Assembly (NCBI RefSeq): GCF_002878395.1
Contig: NC_061115.1
Location: 92,723,789-92,787,788 of the forward strand
From: Capsicum annuum
Lineage: Eukaryota; Streptophyta; Magnoliopsida; Solanales; Solanaceae
Length of the DNA: 64,000 nt
Direction: 5' to 3'
In this document: one piece after another, positions 48,601 through 61,358 of the stretch
Layout of the letters: the number at the start of each line of letters is the position of its first letter
How positions within the stretch are numbered: the stretch's first letter is position 1
The notes under the pieces: model-generated
Database searches by the model: none
Told to the model about the DNA's origin: nothing
What the model saw: only the letters and a program-made list of their open reading frames with translations
Program-made: the position numbers and the translations under genes

Positions 48601-49836
48601 AAGAAATAAAAAATTCTTCATGAACTTTTTATTGTTCTTGTTCACCTGATAATTTATGTACCAACTAATGTTAGCATTGGATCTCCTAAATTCTAAAAAG
48701 TATAAGTGGTGAATTAGGCCCGTTCACCAGTCATGTGATCTATTAAGATGCATCGACATAAGATGATCACTTGAACGTTTATTAGTAAGATGTGGATTGA
48801 CACTTATAATAGTGCTGCTCAATAAAATTTATTCAAGAGCATAATTTTTAGATTGTGTAATCAATAAAATCATCATGATAATGTCGGTTTGGCATTAAAT
48901 GCCTTCGATAAATGCTGAACCGTTGCAAATAAGAACAAAAAATTCATGTGTTGAATTGAAATATTATACGCAACAGTACTTGTATGCATTAAATAAATAA
49001 ATTATGATTAATTCTCCTTTAATATTTTTTCTGATTTAGGAACTACACCTTTTCCATCTAATAGTTTTGATGTGCGGTATACGATTAATGAATATACCAC
49101 AATGCACAAAAATGGATTCCTCAAAGAATATAGAAGATGTATGTTAGTTTTCCTAACATTAGATGGATATTATAAGAAATTATAAAATTTGTTAGGAATT
49201 ATCTTCAAATCCACATTCAAAATATAATTCAAGTCAAATACCAAAAGTATCTCATATTTATGCAGCAAGTGCTCCTATTTTGTGTTCCTCAAGGACAAAT
49301 TTTATGCATGTGTGAAGTGTGGTAGACCAATTAATTTTAAATTAAATAATCCTTGAAATGGATAAAGAGAAAATAATCCTAATAAGAAGGCAGTGTGCTC
49401 TTAAAAAGTCTACGACATAACACTTCATCAAACCTTATAAGAATTTCAGCTACCTGAATGTAAAGAAGTAATGAGATCTCAAAATTTTATGTCACATTGA
49501 AAGTGATTCAAAATTAGAACCATAGACAATATCTTTGATATAGTATTTTGAAATGTTTTAAATGATTATACAGATCTAAATTCTACGTTTATTTTAGAAT
49601 GCTGACGTAGAAATTTTATCTAGTGATATGAAAGGATGCATCTTGATAAGAATAAAACTTATTTAATTTAAAGTCAAGACACTTGAAGATGTCACACATG
49701 AAATACTGAATATTGTCTATTGACAAAATTTATATGAAAACTTTTTTTAAGGATTCAAAATTTTTGAAGCTTATAAAGGTTTTTGAGAAACTTATTTGAA
49801 ATCCTTATATTTTATAAGCTTATAACTTGAAAATTA
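45603..49836 (+). other. Degenerate internal part of a copia-like element, interrupted by a solo LTR
   Basis: No clear gene. It lies upstream of copia RT on the same strand and is interrupted at 46255-48528. I assume it is copia internal sequence, but no motif was recognised before 49837. No copia 5' LTR is seen. Confidence 0.35.
46255..48528 (-). mobile_element. Solo gypsy LTR with target-site duplication AAAAG
   Basis: 2,274 bp. On the minus strand it starts TGTAACACCCCACAAAAATC and ends GGTCCTAGTTTAGGTTGTGACA. It is flanked precisely by AAAAG at 46250-46254 and 48529-48533. No internal region. A shared segment (GTATTGACCCCCAACCTCCC on the minus strand, near 46665) relates it to the solo LTR at 23894. 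Confidence 0.92.
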
Positions 49837-50530
49837 TTGGTCCCTTTGAGAGTTTTCAAAAGCAATAGATTATTTGCTGAAATAAGAAACATACCACTTT
49901 GGATTGGTTATAAAGTACCATATTTTAGTTCAACTTTTGCACTCATGTATCTTGCAAATTGTACAAGTCCTTATATAGCCTCTTGGATTAATTTTTCTAC
50001 AAGGTATAGTTCTATTCCTACTAGGAGATATCAAAATAGGATAAAACACATGATTTTATTTTATTATAAAAATTACAGTCTTGATCTTGTCAGTTATGTT
50101 GATGCTAGCTATTTATTTAACCCAGATAATTCCTAGTCTCAAACATGCAATATGTTCACATATTCAGACATTGCCATATCTTAAAGATCTACAAAGTAGT
50201 CTATTTAGTCAACTCATTGAGATAATAGCTTTTCATGAAGAAAGCCTAGAGTGTATGTGGTTGGGGTCAATGTTACTGCTCATTGAAGAAAAATATGGTT
50301 TGAAATGTGACAAAGTACCCAAAATTTCATATGAAGATAATGCAACATGAATAACACAATTCAAGGAAAAATTTATAAAAGGAGATAGAACAAAGCACAT
50401 TTTGCTAAAACTTATTTGTTCACATGATGTACAAAAGTATGATGATATTAACGTGCAAAAATTTGTTTGAGTTACAATATGGTTGATTTGTTCACCAAGA
50501 CTCTTCCAGTCCAACTTTTAAGAAGGTAGT
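49837..50530 (+). pseudogene. Ty1/copia RT end and RNase H fragment
   Basis: Copia pol C-terminus. VPYFSSTFALMYLANCTSP and YSSIPTRRYQNRIKHMI match the conserved YLSAIGALMYLAN...RRHWNGIKHI block. YVDASYLFNPDNS follows (RNase H start). A frame change at about 50130 leads into IIAFHEESLECMWL, VPKISYEDNAT and FIKGDRTKHI, and finally the MVDLFTKTLP motif (about 50479-50508). Several stops. Upstream RT and integrase are not recognisable. Confidence 0.88.
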
Positions 50531-50770
50531 GTACAAGATCAGGATAAAAAGGCTCAAAGATTTTCTTATTAGGGGGAGTCAATACATGTTATACTCTTTT
50601 TTCCTTATGATGTTTTGTCCCAATGGGTTTCCCTCATATTGGTTTAAATGAGGCATCCTTTATGCGAATTGTTAGAGATGTATACTCTTTTTCCTTCACT
50701 AGATTTTTTTCCCATTGGGTTTTTTCTAGTAAGGTTTTAATAAGGCACATTGTCTATCAATTATACATTC

Positions 50771-50779
50771 AAGGGGGAG
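50771..50779 (+). other. Copia polypurine tract
   Basis: AAGGGGGAG immediately before the 3' LTR; a second purine tract TTAGGGGGAG at 50569-50578 just follows pol. Confidence 0.8.
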
Positions 50780-51023
50780 TGTAATAAATATATATGCATT
50801 ATTGTGAATATCTATCAAGAATATAGATATGATATATCAAAATCAATTTTATATATGTTAGGATATGAAACATCTATCTTTTAGAGAGAAACTAGGAGTA
50901 ATTTCTCCAATAAATAGAAGGGTTTCCTTTATTGTAAAAGATCCCAAGAGAATCAATCAAGAGAAATAATCACTTGCTTTTCTCTCCCTATTCTTGTTGT
51001 TAATACTTTATATGTAATAACAA
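50780..51023 (+). repeat. Copia 3' LTR
   Basis: 244 bp, TGTAATAAATATATATGC... to ...ATATGTAATAACA, with the TG/CA ends and short size typical of plant copia LTRs. Contains CTCCAATAAATAGAAGGG, a TATA/poly(A)-like motif. Confidence 0.82.
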
Positions 51024-51435
51024 TTTATCTTTTTTTTCATTAAAGCGTAAAGAAAAGTTCAAGTTCTGGAAGATTTCAAGTTAAAATGATATGTTACAGA
51101 AAATCTAGGTAAGGTGACTGCTATATTTTGTCCTCCTTATACATGATTTTGGGTAAGGAATATGGATGTGTTGTTATTAAGAACTCAAGTTATGCTTACT
51201 TAAATATTTGGTTTCTATGATAAAGAAAGTTTAGGGCCATCTTGTTGACTATTTTATATGTATATATTGGGGACTACTAGGTTGATATTGGGGAAAGGTG
51301 TGAGTAGTTTGTATTGGAATATATAAGAAGGGTGTAGTAATATGTTACTGAACTAAATATTGAATATATTTACTACCCATTATATTTTGCTTACTATTTT
51401 GAGAGTGTAATGAAGACAAATTTGTTTTGGGGGAT
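51024..51435 (+). repeat. X repeat, second copy
   Basis: Direct repeat of 45188-45602. It begins exactly at the copia LTR end, as if copia had inserted at this point of an X LTR. Confidence 0.72.
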
Positions 51436-52693
51436 CTTACAAGAATCTTTATAGTATGTGGAAGTAATTGGAGAAGAAAAGGGTTAAAATAACACCCTTG
51501 ATTTAATAAATTATGGGCTTACTTCCCATCTACTATTTTTGTAATGTTAAGTAGCCCATATGTATTGGTTAGTTACTAATTAAAGTTTTCCCATGTACTT
51601 TATTATTGATAATAAATCCAAAAGGTAGGACATTAAGTTATGTTAATATTAGAGTTATACAACAAGGTATGTAAGGCTAGTCAAATTCATATTCTTTTGC
51701 ATGAAATCCAACACATGTGTCACAAAGTAAGCTTCTAAAGTTCTCCGATAGAAACTGACATATAGTGGAAGCGCATGATATCCCATGTAGCTAAAAACAT
51801 TATCCGCACTCAATAATGTTTTAAACATACCTCACTACATGCCTATTATCAAGTATGCATTCTTACTTTCAATAGCAAGTCTCGAGAGTTCTCCTTTAAG
51901 TAAAATAAGACCCATTTGTTATTTTTAGCTATGAAATGTTTAATTCATTTATAAACAGCTCCCTACCTTGTTCTTATTGCATTAAGTGTTTATTGACATC
52001 TCTCTTTTGGGTAGATTATTGTTCTAGAGTACAATAATGTTATGACCACTAAACTAACAATCTTGAACTTTAAATAAACTAACTCAAATCTTATAATGTA
52101 TGGGTGGAATCTTTGGGGCATAATTCTTGCATGGACCAATCCCAAACCCTTTATATATGTGTACCAGATTAGGGTCAAGACTTAGTACGGTCCGATCCTA
52201 ATCTATTTATATATGGATGGTAGCATAGGGACATAAGTCTATAATGGGGCGATCCTAATTTGTGTATTTACCATGGATCAGCTGGCCTTTTGTATCATAA
52301 GGTTTACACAGATTATAAAGTAAGAAAGGTAAAATAAAAATAATAATGTAATTCATATGATCCCACATGAATATGCAATGATGGTCTATTGCCACTATCT
52401 AAACACTTGTTCCTAATTTTCTTTGAGCTCTTGTATTAAGTGTAATTACTTCCTACCTTACATATTAAATACCAATATTTTTACTGACTTCCCTTATAGG
52501 GGATATATATTTCATGCAGTAGGCATAGGTGCTTTTGTTAAAACATCTCCCAGTAGGAGAACAATATATCTGGCGGCTATTGGTAAGCTCCATGTTAATT
52601 CAGGTCTTTAGAAGTCTATTATGATTACTTTGGTGAGCTTCAAGTTAATTTGGGTCTTTAGAAGTCTGTTATGATTATTTAGTATTGTACAGT
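51436..52693 (+). other. Right arm of X, noncoding
   Basis: No gene. Contains degenerate local repeats around GGTCCGATCCTAAT / GGGCGATCCTAAT (52188 and 52246) and two copies of GTTAATT(C/T)(A/G)GGTCTTTAGAAGTCT (52593, 52647). It continues after element Y at 61044-61358. Confidence 0.5.
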
Positions 52694-55469
52694 TGTAAGA
52701 CCCCGTAAAATCCTAAAGCTTAATTCAGTCCTTTAAGCTTGTCAAAGGGTCCCGACTTAGAAAATTCTAGCTAGGTTCCCAGACTTAGCCTATTATTGGC
52801 TTTCGAAAGTTGAAAATCATATTTTTCCACCTTATCATCCTTTAATGGTTCGTCTTTTTATTAGTTCATGATCAGGAAGGTCAATAGGTGTTTCCAGACA
52901 TGTTTTGGATTTTTTAGAACATTTTTAGATCATGTTTGAAGTCCCAAAATAGTGGACCAATGCGATCATGGCGCGCTGCATCTCCAATCGTGTTGGTCAA
53001 TATTTGTGCAAGCTGCCAGAGCCAAAATTTCTGAGGCTCGACGCGATCGAGGTGTGACGTGTTGAGTAGTGTGTTGCAGCCATCAACGCGCCGCGTCTCT
53101 TGTAGCGTCGGCAACAAAATTTTAGTCATTAAATGTCCATATTTTTAAGGGAAAAAGGATCAATTTTGCATCCTTTAATAAAACTAAAAACACATGTTTC
53201 AACCATATTTCACCCAAAATATAGAGTTTCTCTCAAGAAGAAGTTAGGGTTTTCAATTAAGGATTTAAATTCAATACTCAAATTCAAGAATCTCTCCATC
53301 AATCTTTGTAAATTCAGGAACTAACGTATTTCAAGTGTTGATTTATGGATTTCTTTCACCCATAAAGTCCAAGAACCCTCTTTCAAATTATAAAACATGA
53401 TCTTTATGTCGTGGATTGTTTGTAACCATGTTTATCTTGTTGTATGATTCCCAAGGTGGAATATTTATATTTTTTCATGATACAACGTTAGCATGCAAGA
53501 TGAAATCTATGAATTGAGTTATTTATGATGTGTAATTTGATGATTTCACCTATGCCCAAAGTTGTGCATGTAGGGTGTTTGATAAAATGGCTAGTATGAT
53601 TGAAATTGGTTATTATAGCTCAACTGTGACTCAAATTACAAATGCATGCTTTACCCTTATGACCAAGACCGGCATACATTATATTTTGTGCATTATGAGT
53701 ATTTGATGGAATGTTCGTTAGATTAGGTTGATGAAAGTATGACATTTCTAAATGCAATACCATCCATGTATAACATAATGAAAACCATGTGTTTAATGAA
53801 ATCCCTAACTTATTGTATTATGAATTGTGGATATTGATTATGAGTTCATGAATTGTCAAGTCTTGTCATTTTCATGCTATCGATTCCTGGGGGTACTTGT
53901 ACTAGACAATTTAGCTGTGTTCCTAGAGTCAATGTAAGTTTTCATGATACTCTCATTCAAGCCATGAAAATTATAATTCAGTCAGTTGCATGACTCAGGA
54001 AAACTCAGTAATGTTAGTAATCTCAGTCAGTTATCCGTTCTCAATAGTATTCCGTCAGTCAACGAAATATAATAAACTCTGTTCAAATCAGCTAAAAGAT
54101 ACTATCAGTAACAGTTCAGTTCAATTTAAATTAGTTCAGTGTCTCTACAGTTAGGAGTAGGATTCAGCAGGTTGTGAACCCAAGGATAGGGACTCACCTA
54201 TTAGCAAGTAGAGGGTTTGATCCTTAGAAGAAATCCTTGCATTCCAGAAATACATAGATAGTGTAGGTTGAGATGTACCCGATGAGTTTAGGGATTAGAT
54301 ACCTCATTTGAGTTTTTCCTTCTAGAAGGAGTTAACGGAAGAACTCCCTATCAGATAGGGTTTAATCATAGCTAATCTTTACCCGTGGCATGGTATGACA
54401 TCATTCTAGATGGGGTTTCAGGTTGGACCCCACCCGTTTAGTTTCAGGGCATGTCAGTTAGATGATTACCTCCCACAGTCTCAGTTTTGGATCTAGTCTC
54501 TGTAATAGAACTAAGTTTGGTTCGACAGTTTCATGACTATTAGATACAGTCGCTCACCTCAGTACGAAACTTAGCTAGTTACATCAGAATCAATACTGTG
54601 TGACACAGTCACCCAGTTAATAGTATATTAATGATACAAAATTCACGTTACTAGTATTCAAATTTCAGTACTGTCATACACCGTTAATTAGACCATTTAT
54701 TCATAGTTAGAATTATCAAAAATAGTCATTTCTTTATCAGTAATATGACATCAGTTCCTCTGTACTCAATAGACTTAGGCTTTCAATATCCCAGTAATAG
54801 TACCCAGATATCAGTAAAGCTACATTATCAGAATTCATGAGTCATTGTTATCACGATCTCAGATACAGTTACATATTCATGTATGTATTATCACATTTAT
54901 GTTATTTCATCAGTTAGTATTGTTCATGCATATGAACTATTGCATTCAACCTACACCACTTTCATACTAGTAAATTCAATCGTACAAACACATTTATGCT
55001 ATGGTGTTTTATACCGTAGGTTCAAATGCATGTGCTCCAGAGACTCAGTAGCATTCCAGTTTCAGCAGTCAGAGTCAGCAGTGAGTCCTCATCATTTGAG
55101 GATATTATTATTTGATTATTTCATTGTACTTAGTTTATTTTATAAGATAGGGTTAGTTAGTTTATTTTAGAAGATGGGGTTAGTTGGGAGATTTTGCCAT
55201 CAACTTCTTATTCAGACATTTCAGTTTTAGAGGCTTTCAAACTAGAGCATGTTCAGATATTTATTTCAGTTATTTTTGTATTGTTATACCATATTTTCAG
55301 TTATGTATCAGTATTGAACCTTATGGCCTTTGAGTTCATGTTTCTGTATTTATGATATTACCTTTATTATTCAAGGCTCAATTATAGATTAAAGTCATAG
55401 GTTATCTTGAGGTCCTTTAGGATTATGAGCACCGTGTAGCATTGCGGGTACCAGATTCAGGGCGTTACA
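52694..55469 (+). repeat. 5' LTR of Y
   Basis: 2,776 bp. It carries a segment (about 53091-53643) that the 3' LTR lacks; this contains the TTAGGGTTTTCAATTAAGG leader-like sequence. Confidence 0.92.
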
Positions 55470-55473
55470 AACT

Positions 55474-55485
55474 TGGTATCAAAGC
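55474..55485 (+). other. Primer binding site of Y
   Basis: TGGTATCAAAGC, one mismatch from the initiator Met tRNA complement, 4 bp after the LTR. Confidence 0.88.
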
Positions 55486-55693
55486 CTAAGGTTTAACAAT
55501 ATCCTAGGAAGTCTGAAAAGCCATATCTAGTAGAGTATTGTACATGGGTGTGTTGTGCACCACACTTATGTACAAGAGGCTATGATATATTTTAAGGACA
55601 GATTCCCTTATTTCAATATTCATGTCATGTGAGTGAGCATGATCTCCAGTGAAACTCCTAATTTAATTTCTTCTTCTCTTCCATTTACAGAAA

Positions 55694-57160
55694 ATGCCTC
55701 CCAAAAGAGTTAACGAAAGAGGAACAGGGAGTCAGTCAGCACCTCAGCCTATCTAGGCAGATCCTCTAGATAAGCACATCTCTCATGCAGAATTCAGAAC
55801 TGTATTCACTACTCTAGCCAATTCAGTCACAACTCAAAACGATCGGCCAACTACTATTTCAGCCAGCCCAGTGGCCAATTTTGCTGCATCCAAGATTTGG
55901 GACTTTACCCAAATAAATCCTCCCCTATTATTTAGTTTTAAGTCTAAAGAGGACACACAGGAGTTCCTCGACCAGGTTTAGAAAGTCACAGATTTCTTAG
56001 GAGTGACTTCCAGTAAGAGTGTAGAGTTAGCCACCTATTAGCTACAAGATATAGCCCATACATGGTTTAAGCAGTGGAAGGTAGGCAGGGATGCAGATGC
56101 AGAGCCCATAGAATGGGAAGAGTTTTCTATGGCTTTCTTAGGTAGATTGTTTCCACTATAGTAGAAAGAAGACAAAGTGTTATAATTTATCAACCTTAGA
56201 TAAGGTAGCATGAGAGTAAAAGAATACTCCTTCAAGTTCACTCAGTTAGCCAGGTATGCTCCTCATGTAGTAACAGATAGTAGATAAAAAATAAATAAGT
56301 TTGTGTCTGGGATATCAGGTAGAGTGGTTAAGGAGGGCAGAACTGTGATGTTTATTAAGGAGAAAGACATATCTAGGCTTATGGTCCATTCTCAGCAGAT
56401 GGAGGAGCAGAAACTTAAGAAGAAGGATAGGGAAAATAAGAGGGCCAAAATTGGTAGTTATAGTTTTTCTAAGCCAGGGTCATAGGGTGGTAACCTTTCT
56501 CACCAAAGACAGAAGTTTTCAGCCCCAGTTCCATCTTCAACTAGTGCACTAGTACCAAAGTTTAGAAATGATCGTACAGATGAGGCACCAGGCTCCAATG
56601 CCCATGATAGTGAGAGAAAGGTTTTAACTCATACAATTTGTGAAGATTGTGGTAAGCATCACAAGGGAATATGTAGAGCAGGTAGTGATGTGTGTTTCGT
56701 ATGTGGCAAGACATGTCATAAGGTCTGAGATTGTCCTAGGCCTGGCCTTAAAAGTAAACACTGTCATCCTTCAACTCAGTCTGATCCCCCGAATTAGCAT
56801 GGTACCAATTCCAGCACTATCAATGGGCAATTCCCAAATAGACTCTATGCACTTCAGTCCCGACAGGATTAGGAAAGTCATCCTGATATAACCACTGGTA
56901 TGTTACAAATCACTCATTTACCTATTCATATTTTTTCAGATTCAGGAGCTTTTTTTTGTAATTTTTTGCATAACAGTCAACTTTAAGGTCAGACCAAATG
57001 TTAACAGGACCTTTTTCCAGTCCCCACCTCAATGAGTCGGTCTAACACAGCCCGACAGGTATACAAAAACTGTTTGATTATGAAATCTCTGAAAGTTAGG
57101 CCTTTAGTTCCAGTAGTAATACCAATATGTGTAGGATATTCATAAGGGAAGATGATTCCT
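55694..57160 (+). pseudogene. Gypsy gag and partial protease of Y
   Basis: ATG 55694 opens MPPKRVNERGTGSQSAPQPI. The core has FKSKEDTQEFLDQV, TWFKQWKVGRDADAEPIEWE and FSMAFLGRLFPL, then GSMRVKEYSFKFTQLARYAP. The zinc knuckle is near 56695-56735 (CFVCGKTCHKV then a TGA before DC). Protease begins at about 56880 with HIFSDSGAFF and continues to about 57130 (RQVYKNCLIM). It ends there, followed by noncoding sequence. The frame is one long gag with many stops, mostly TAG where relatives have Gln (for example 55754, 55978, 56038, 56159-56164), and no large indels. Confidence 0.88.
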
Positions 57161-58855
57161 GACCCATTCCTATCTCAGTGCAAAGTTTTGTACTTCAACT
57201 ATCACGATACTTACATATGATTTCTATTTCAATCCTATGAATATAGCTTATATCCATGCACTTTTCATAGAATAGTGTATATTTCAAGTTCCTCGTATGA
57301 GGAGTTCAAGTTCATCCAATGTTGCAAATCATATTCAACGAATTCAAAAAATCCAAACCCAGTTCATGCAGCTCATGACTCATGCACTCATGTCATGCTT
57401 TATAGTATGCTTAGCCCATACGATTCATGACTTCACTTCTAGTGTTCAGTCAAACTTAGATTATGCCACGTATACTCTCAATTTAGGTCACTCGATGAAT
57501 CTATATTATTAATGTTCCTTCCCATTGGCCTCAAATATAATGTCAGTTCAGTAATCAATATTCAGTTAAGGACTCAAATAGTCCTTCAGGACCTTGGCTT
57601 TCAGCTATCAGTTGCTTAGCCATCAGAATTTAGTACTCCCATACCAGTCTAACCCTTTGTTATAAAAAACCATCATTCAATATCAGTTATAGTCTTAGTT
57701 ATGGTTACAATCTCAATTACCATCTTAGCTACAATCTCAGTCCCAGTCCTAGTTTAGTAGTCAGATCAGAAACTCAGTCCAGTTTTAAGATTACCTGACC
57801 ATAGAATATGGCCATTAGTTACTCAGTTATTAGTATTATAGTACCTCAGATTACAAAATGTTTTTGAATCGTGATTAGATGCGTTGTCTTGCATTCAAAA
57901 GGTAATACAGTTTTCCCTCACTCATACCTAGTTACCTCATGTTATCCAGTCAATCATTACCTCCTATGTATAATACCTTCAATTCTCAGTCCAGCTATCC
58001 AGACTAAGTACAGTTAAGTCTTACACGCCCAGTATTCAGATATAAGTTATCAGTTAATTAGATAAAGTTAGTATATAATTATGCATTTATGCTCAGCACC
58101 TACATAAATATTTTTAGTAGTCTCAGTTGCAGTGCGTAAGGTCTAATAACTTTGTCTTAGCTTCAGATCCTGGATATCCAGCCGCGATTTAGTTCATAGG
58201 TGCCTTGTTTATCACCCTAGGCTTCCTCAGTATCTTAGCAAAATCAGTATTCTTTGAGGGACCTAGTGTCCCAAGGGGGAGATACACGATAATTTCCCAA
58301 ACTCATATAACATAAGACATGCCATTATCTCTTCTCGTAATAAATCCAGTTTGGAGTAAGGTAGCTCTTATAAGTTGAATCTCAAACACCGACCTAAGCT
58401 GTGTGCATTTTGGAGTAAAGTGGTACTTATAAGTTGACCCTCAAACTCCGACCTAAGCCATAAGCCACGTATTTAAGGTACTCAGTTCAGATCTTGATAT
58501 CCAGCTCATGTATCATGTTCCAAACTCAGTTACATTGACGTGTTTCTACTTGTGCATATTTAGTAATTAATTTCATGCTCATTTGCATTTTTAATTTAAG
58601 GAAATAGTCTCCCTTGAACTTATCCAGTTCTTGCTCAAATTTCCATGATAAACTTAGTATCAATTACCATTGCATGTTTAGTCATGCATTAATGAACTAG
58701 TAAACCATGCATTAGATATGCATGTTCAGTATGATACATTCAGTTTATTGATCATGTCAGTCATGGAATCATATTCCAGTTGTTCATGTTTAGTATGTAC
58801 ATCAGTTTATCTTTTCTTCCCTCTCAGTTAGTCTCATTCGAGGAAGAATATTCTC
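57161..58855 (+). other. Noncoding internal region of Y
   Basis: About 1.7 kb rich in CAGT/CAGTT words, without recognisable pol motifs in any frame. It occupies the place of RT to integrase and may be foreign or low-complexity spacer. GTCTCATTCGAGGAAGAATATTC just before the polypurine tract resembles the end of gypsy pol. Confidence 0.6.
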
Positions 58856-58868
58856 AAGGGGGAGATAT
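58856..58868 (+). other. Polypurine tract of Y
   Basis: AAGGGGGAGATAT directly before the 3' LTR. Confidence 0.88.
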
Positions 58869-61038
58869 TGTAAGACCCCATAAATTCCTAAAGCTTAATT
58901 CAGTCCTTTAAGCTTGTCAAGGGGTCACAGACTTAGCCTATTATTGGCTTTCAAAAATTGGAAATCTCATTTTTCCACCTTAACATACTTTAATGGTCCG
59001 TATTTTTATTAGTTCATGATTAGGAAGGTCAATAGGTGTTCCCAAACAAGTTTTGAATTTCTTTAGAAAATGTTTAGATCATGTTCAGAATCCTAAAACA
59101 GTGGACCAATGCGATGCCAATCACGTTGGTCAATATTTGGGAAGGATTCCAGAGCTAAAGTTCTGAGTCTTAACCTGATCATGGCATGGAACATCGAGTT
59201 TCACGTTGGAGCCATCAACGTTTCGCATGCTTTACCCTTATGACCTAGACTGACTTCCATGATATTGTGTATAGTATGATTATTTGATGGAATGTTCATG
59301 AGATTAGGTTTATGAAAGTATGACATGTCTATATGCAATTCCATCCATGTACAACATTATGACAACCATGTGTTTAATGAAATCCCCAACTTATTGTATT
59401 ATGAATTATTGATATTGGTTATGTGTTCACGAAGTGTCAAGTCTTATCAATTTCATGCTATTGAGTCCTGGGGGTACTTATACCTGATAATTTAGCTGTG
59501 TGCTTAGAGCCAGTATTAGTTTTCATGATACTCCTATTCAATCCATGCTCATTAGAATTCAGTTAGTTGCATGACTCAGGAAAACACAGTAATCTCAGTG
59601 ATCTCAATAATCTCAGTCACTTATCCGATATCAGTAGTATTCCATCAGTCAATAGAATTTAGTGAACTCTATTCAACTCAGCTAAAAGATACTATCAGTT
59701 ATAGTTTAGTTAAGTTTTAATCAGTTCAGTGTCTCATCAGTTTGGAGTAGGATTCAACACTGAGTGAACCCAAGGATGGGGACTCACCTGTTAGCTAGTA
59801 AAGGGTGTGATCCTTAGAATTAACACTTGTGTTACAAAACTACGTATCAAGCGTAGGTTGAGATGTACCCTAAGAGTTTAGGGATTAGACACCTTATTTG
59901 AGTTTTTCTGACTAGAAGGGGTTGATAGAAGATCTCCCTGTCAGAGAGAGTTTACTAACAGCTTGTCTTTACCCGTGGCACCGTACTGACACCCTTATAG
60001 CTAGGGTTACAGGTTGGACCTCAGCAGTTTAATTTCAAGGCATGTTGGTTAGATGATTACCTCCCGTAGTCTCAGTTTTGGATCCAGTGTCAATAATAGA
60101 GCTCAGTTCATTTCTACAATTTTAGGACTGTCAGATACAGTCTCTTACCTCAATATGAAACTCAAATAGTTCCATTAGAACAAGGACTATCAGAAATAGT
60201 CACCTAGTTAATAGTATATTATTTCTAGAAAATTCATGTTACCAGTATTCAGATTCCAGGACTGTCAGACACAGTCAATCAGACTAGTTCTTCATAATAA
60301 GAACTATAAAAAAGAGTCATTCCTTTATTAGTAATATGACATCAGTTCCTCAGTAATCAATAGACTTAGTATTTCAGTATCCCAGTATTAGTACGAAGAG
60401 ATCAGTAAATCCACGTAATCAGAATTTATGAGTTACTATTATCACGATCTCAAATATAGTTACGTATTCATACATGTATTCTCATGTTCATGTTTTTCAG
60501 TCAGTTAGTATTCTTTATGCATATGAACCATTGCATTCAACCAACCCCACTGGCATACTAGTACATTGAATCATACTGATACATTTGCACTATGGTGTTT
60601 TATATCATAGGTTCAGAAGTACGCACTCTAGAGTAATCAGTAGCATTCTAATTTCAGTAGTCAGAATCAACAGCGAGTCCTCATCATTTGAGGATGTTAT
60701 TATTTGATTATTTCATTCTTTCAGTACTTATTTTTTTAGTAGATTGGTTTAGTTGGGGGATTGTTCCATCAACTCCTTATTCAGATAGTTTAGTTTTAGA
60801 GGTTTTTCAAACTACAGCATGTTCAGACAATTATTTCAGTTTTTTGCTATTATTATACCATATTTTCAGTTATGTATCAGTATTGAATCTTATGTCCTTT
60901 CAGTTCATGTTTCCTTATTTATGATATCACCATTATTATCCTGGGCTAAGTTAGAGATATTAGTCATGGGTTAGCTTATGGCTCTTTGGGATTATGAGAA
61001 CTATGTAGTATTTCGGGTACCAAATTTGGGGCGTTACA
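58869..61038 (+). repeat. 3' LTR of Y, internally deleted
   Basis: 2,170 bp, collinear with the 5' LTR except for a deletion at about 59220, where GCCATCAACG joins ...GCATGCTTTACCC. That removes the counterpart of roughly 53091-53643. Confidence 0.9.
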
Positions 61039-61043
61039 ATAGT

Positions 61044-61358
61044 AGTTAAGAGTAAGATGGGGAGGGGGAGACTTCTCAACCAAAACAAAGTCCATGTATC
61101 TTTTAGAGAATTTGAAGACCAATATAAAGTTAAGCATGATAATTCCTTATCCTTTATATGTTTTGGCCCAAATGGCCAAGTCTTGTAAGCATAGTTTTGG
61201 GCTTGTTGTTTATTCTCATCTATTCATTATATCAATATATGGTAGAACATTTGGTTATGTTAGTTACATACACAAGAAGTACAAGGTTTTAGGTTTGTGC
61301 TCTCGAGCCTTTACAGATACGGGTGCCTATCCGGCCCAATAGGATTTGAGGTATTACA
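61044..61358 (+). other. Terminal piece of X after Y
   Basis: Continuation of the X right arm, ending in GAGGTATTACA at 61358. No gene. Confidence 0.55.

Larger units (their letters stand above)
52694..61038 (+). mobile_element. Gypsy element Y, gag-only, with both LTRs
   Basis: 8,345 bp. LTRs start TGTAAGACCCC and end GGGCGTTACA; flanks are ACAGT (52689-52693) and ATAGT (61039-61043), a duplication with one change. A primer site and a polypurine tract are present. The internal region is about 3.4 kb and holds gag and part of the protease but no RT, RNase H or integrase, so it is a non-autonomous derivative. Confidence 0.93.
41535..61358 (+). mobile_element. Insertion unit X within Z pol (itself heavily nested)
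   Basis: Bounded by TGTAATACC (41535) and GGTATTACA (61358), perfect inverted termini, with flanks TTATA (41530-41534) and CTATA (61359-61363), a 5-bp target-site duplication with one change. Z reads in frame across the two flanks if X is removed. X looks like a large LTR or LTR element of unknown family: a TATA box at 44991 suggests plus orientation. Internal coding sequence is gone, and other elements inserted later. Whether X is a solo LTR or a collapsed full element is open. Confidence 0.75.
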
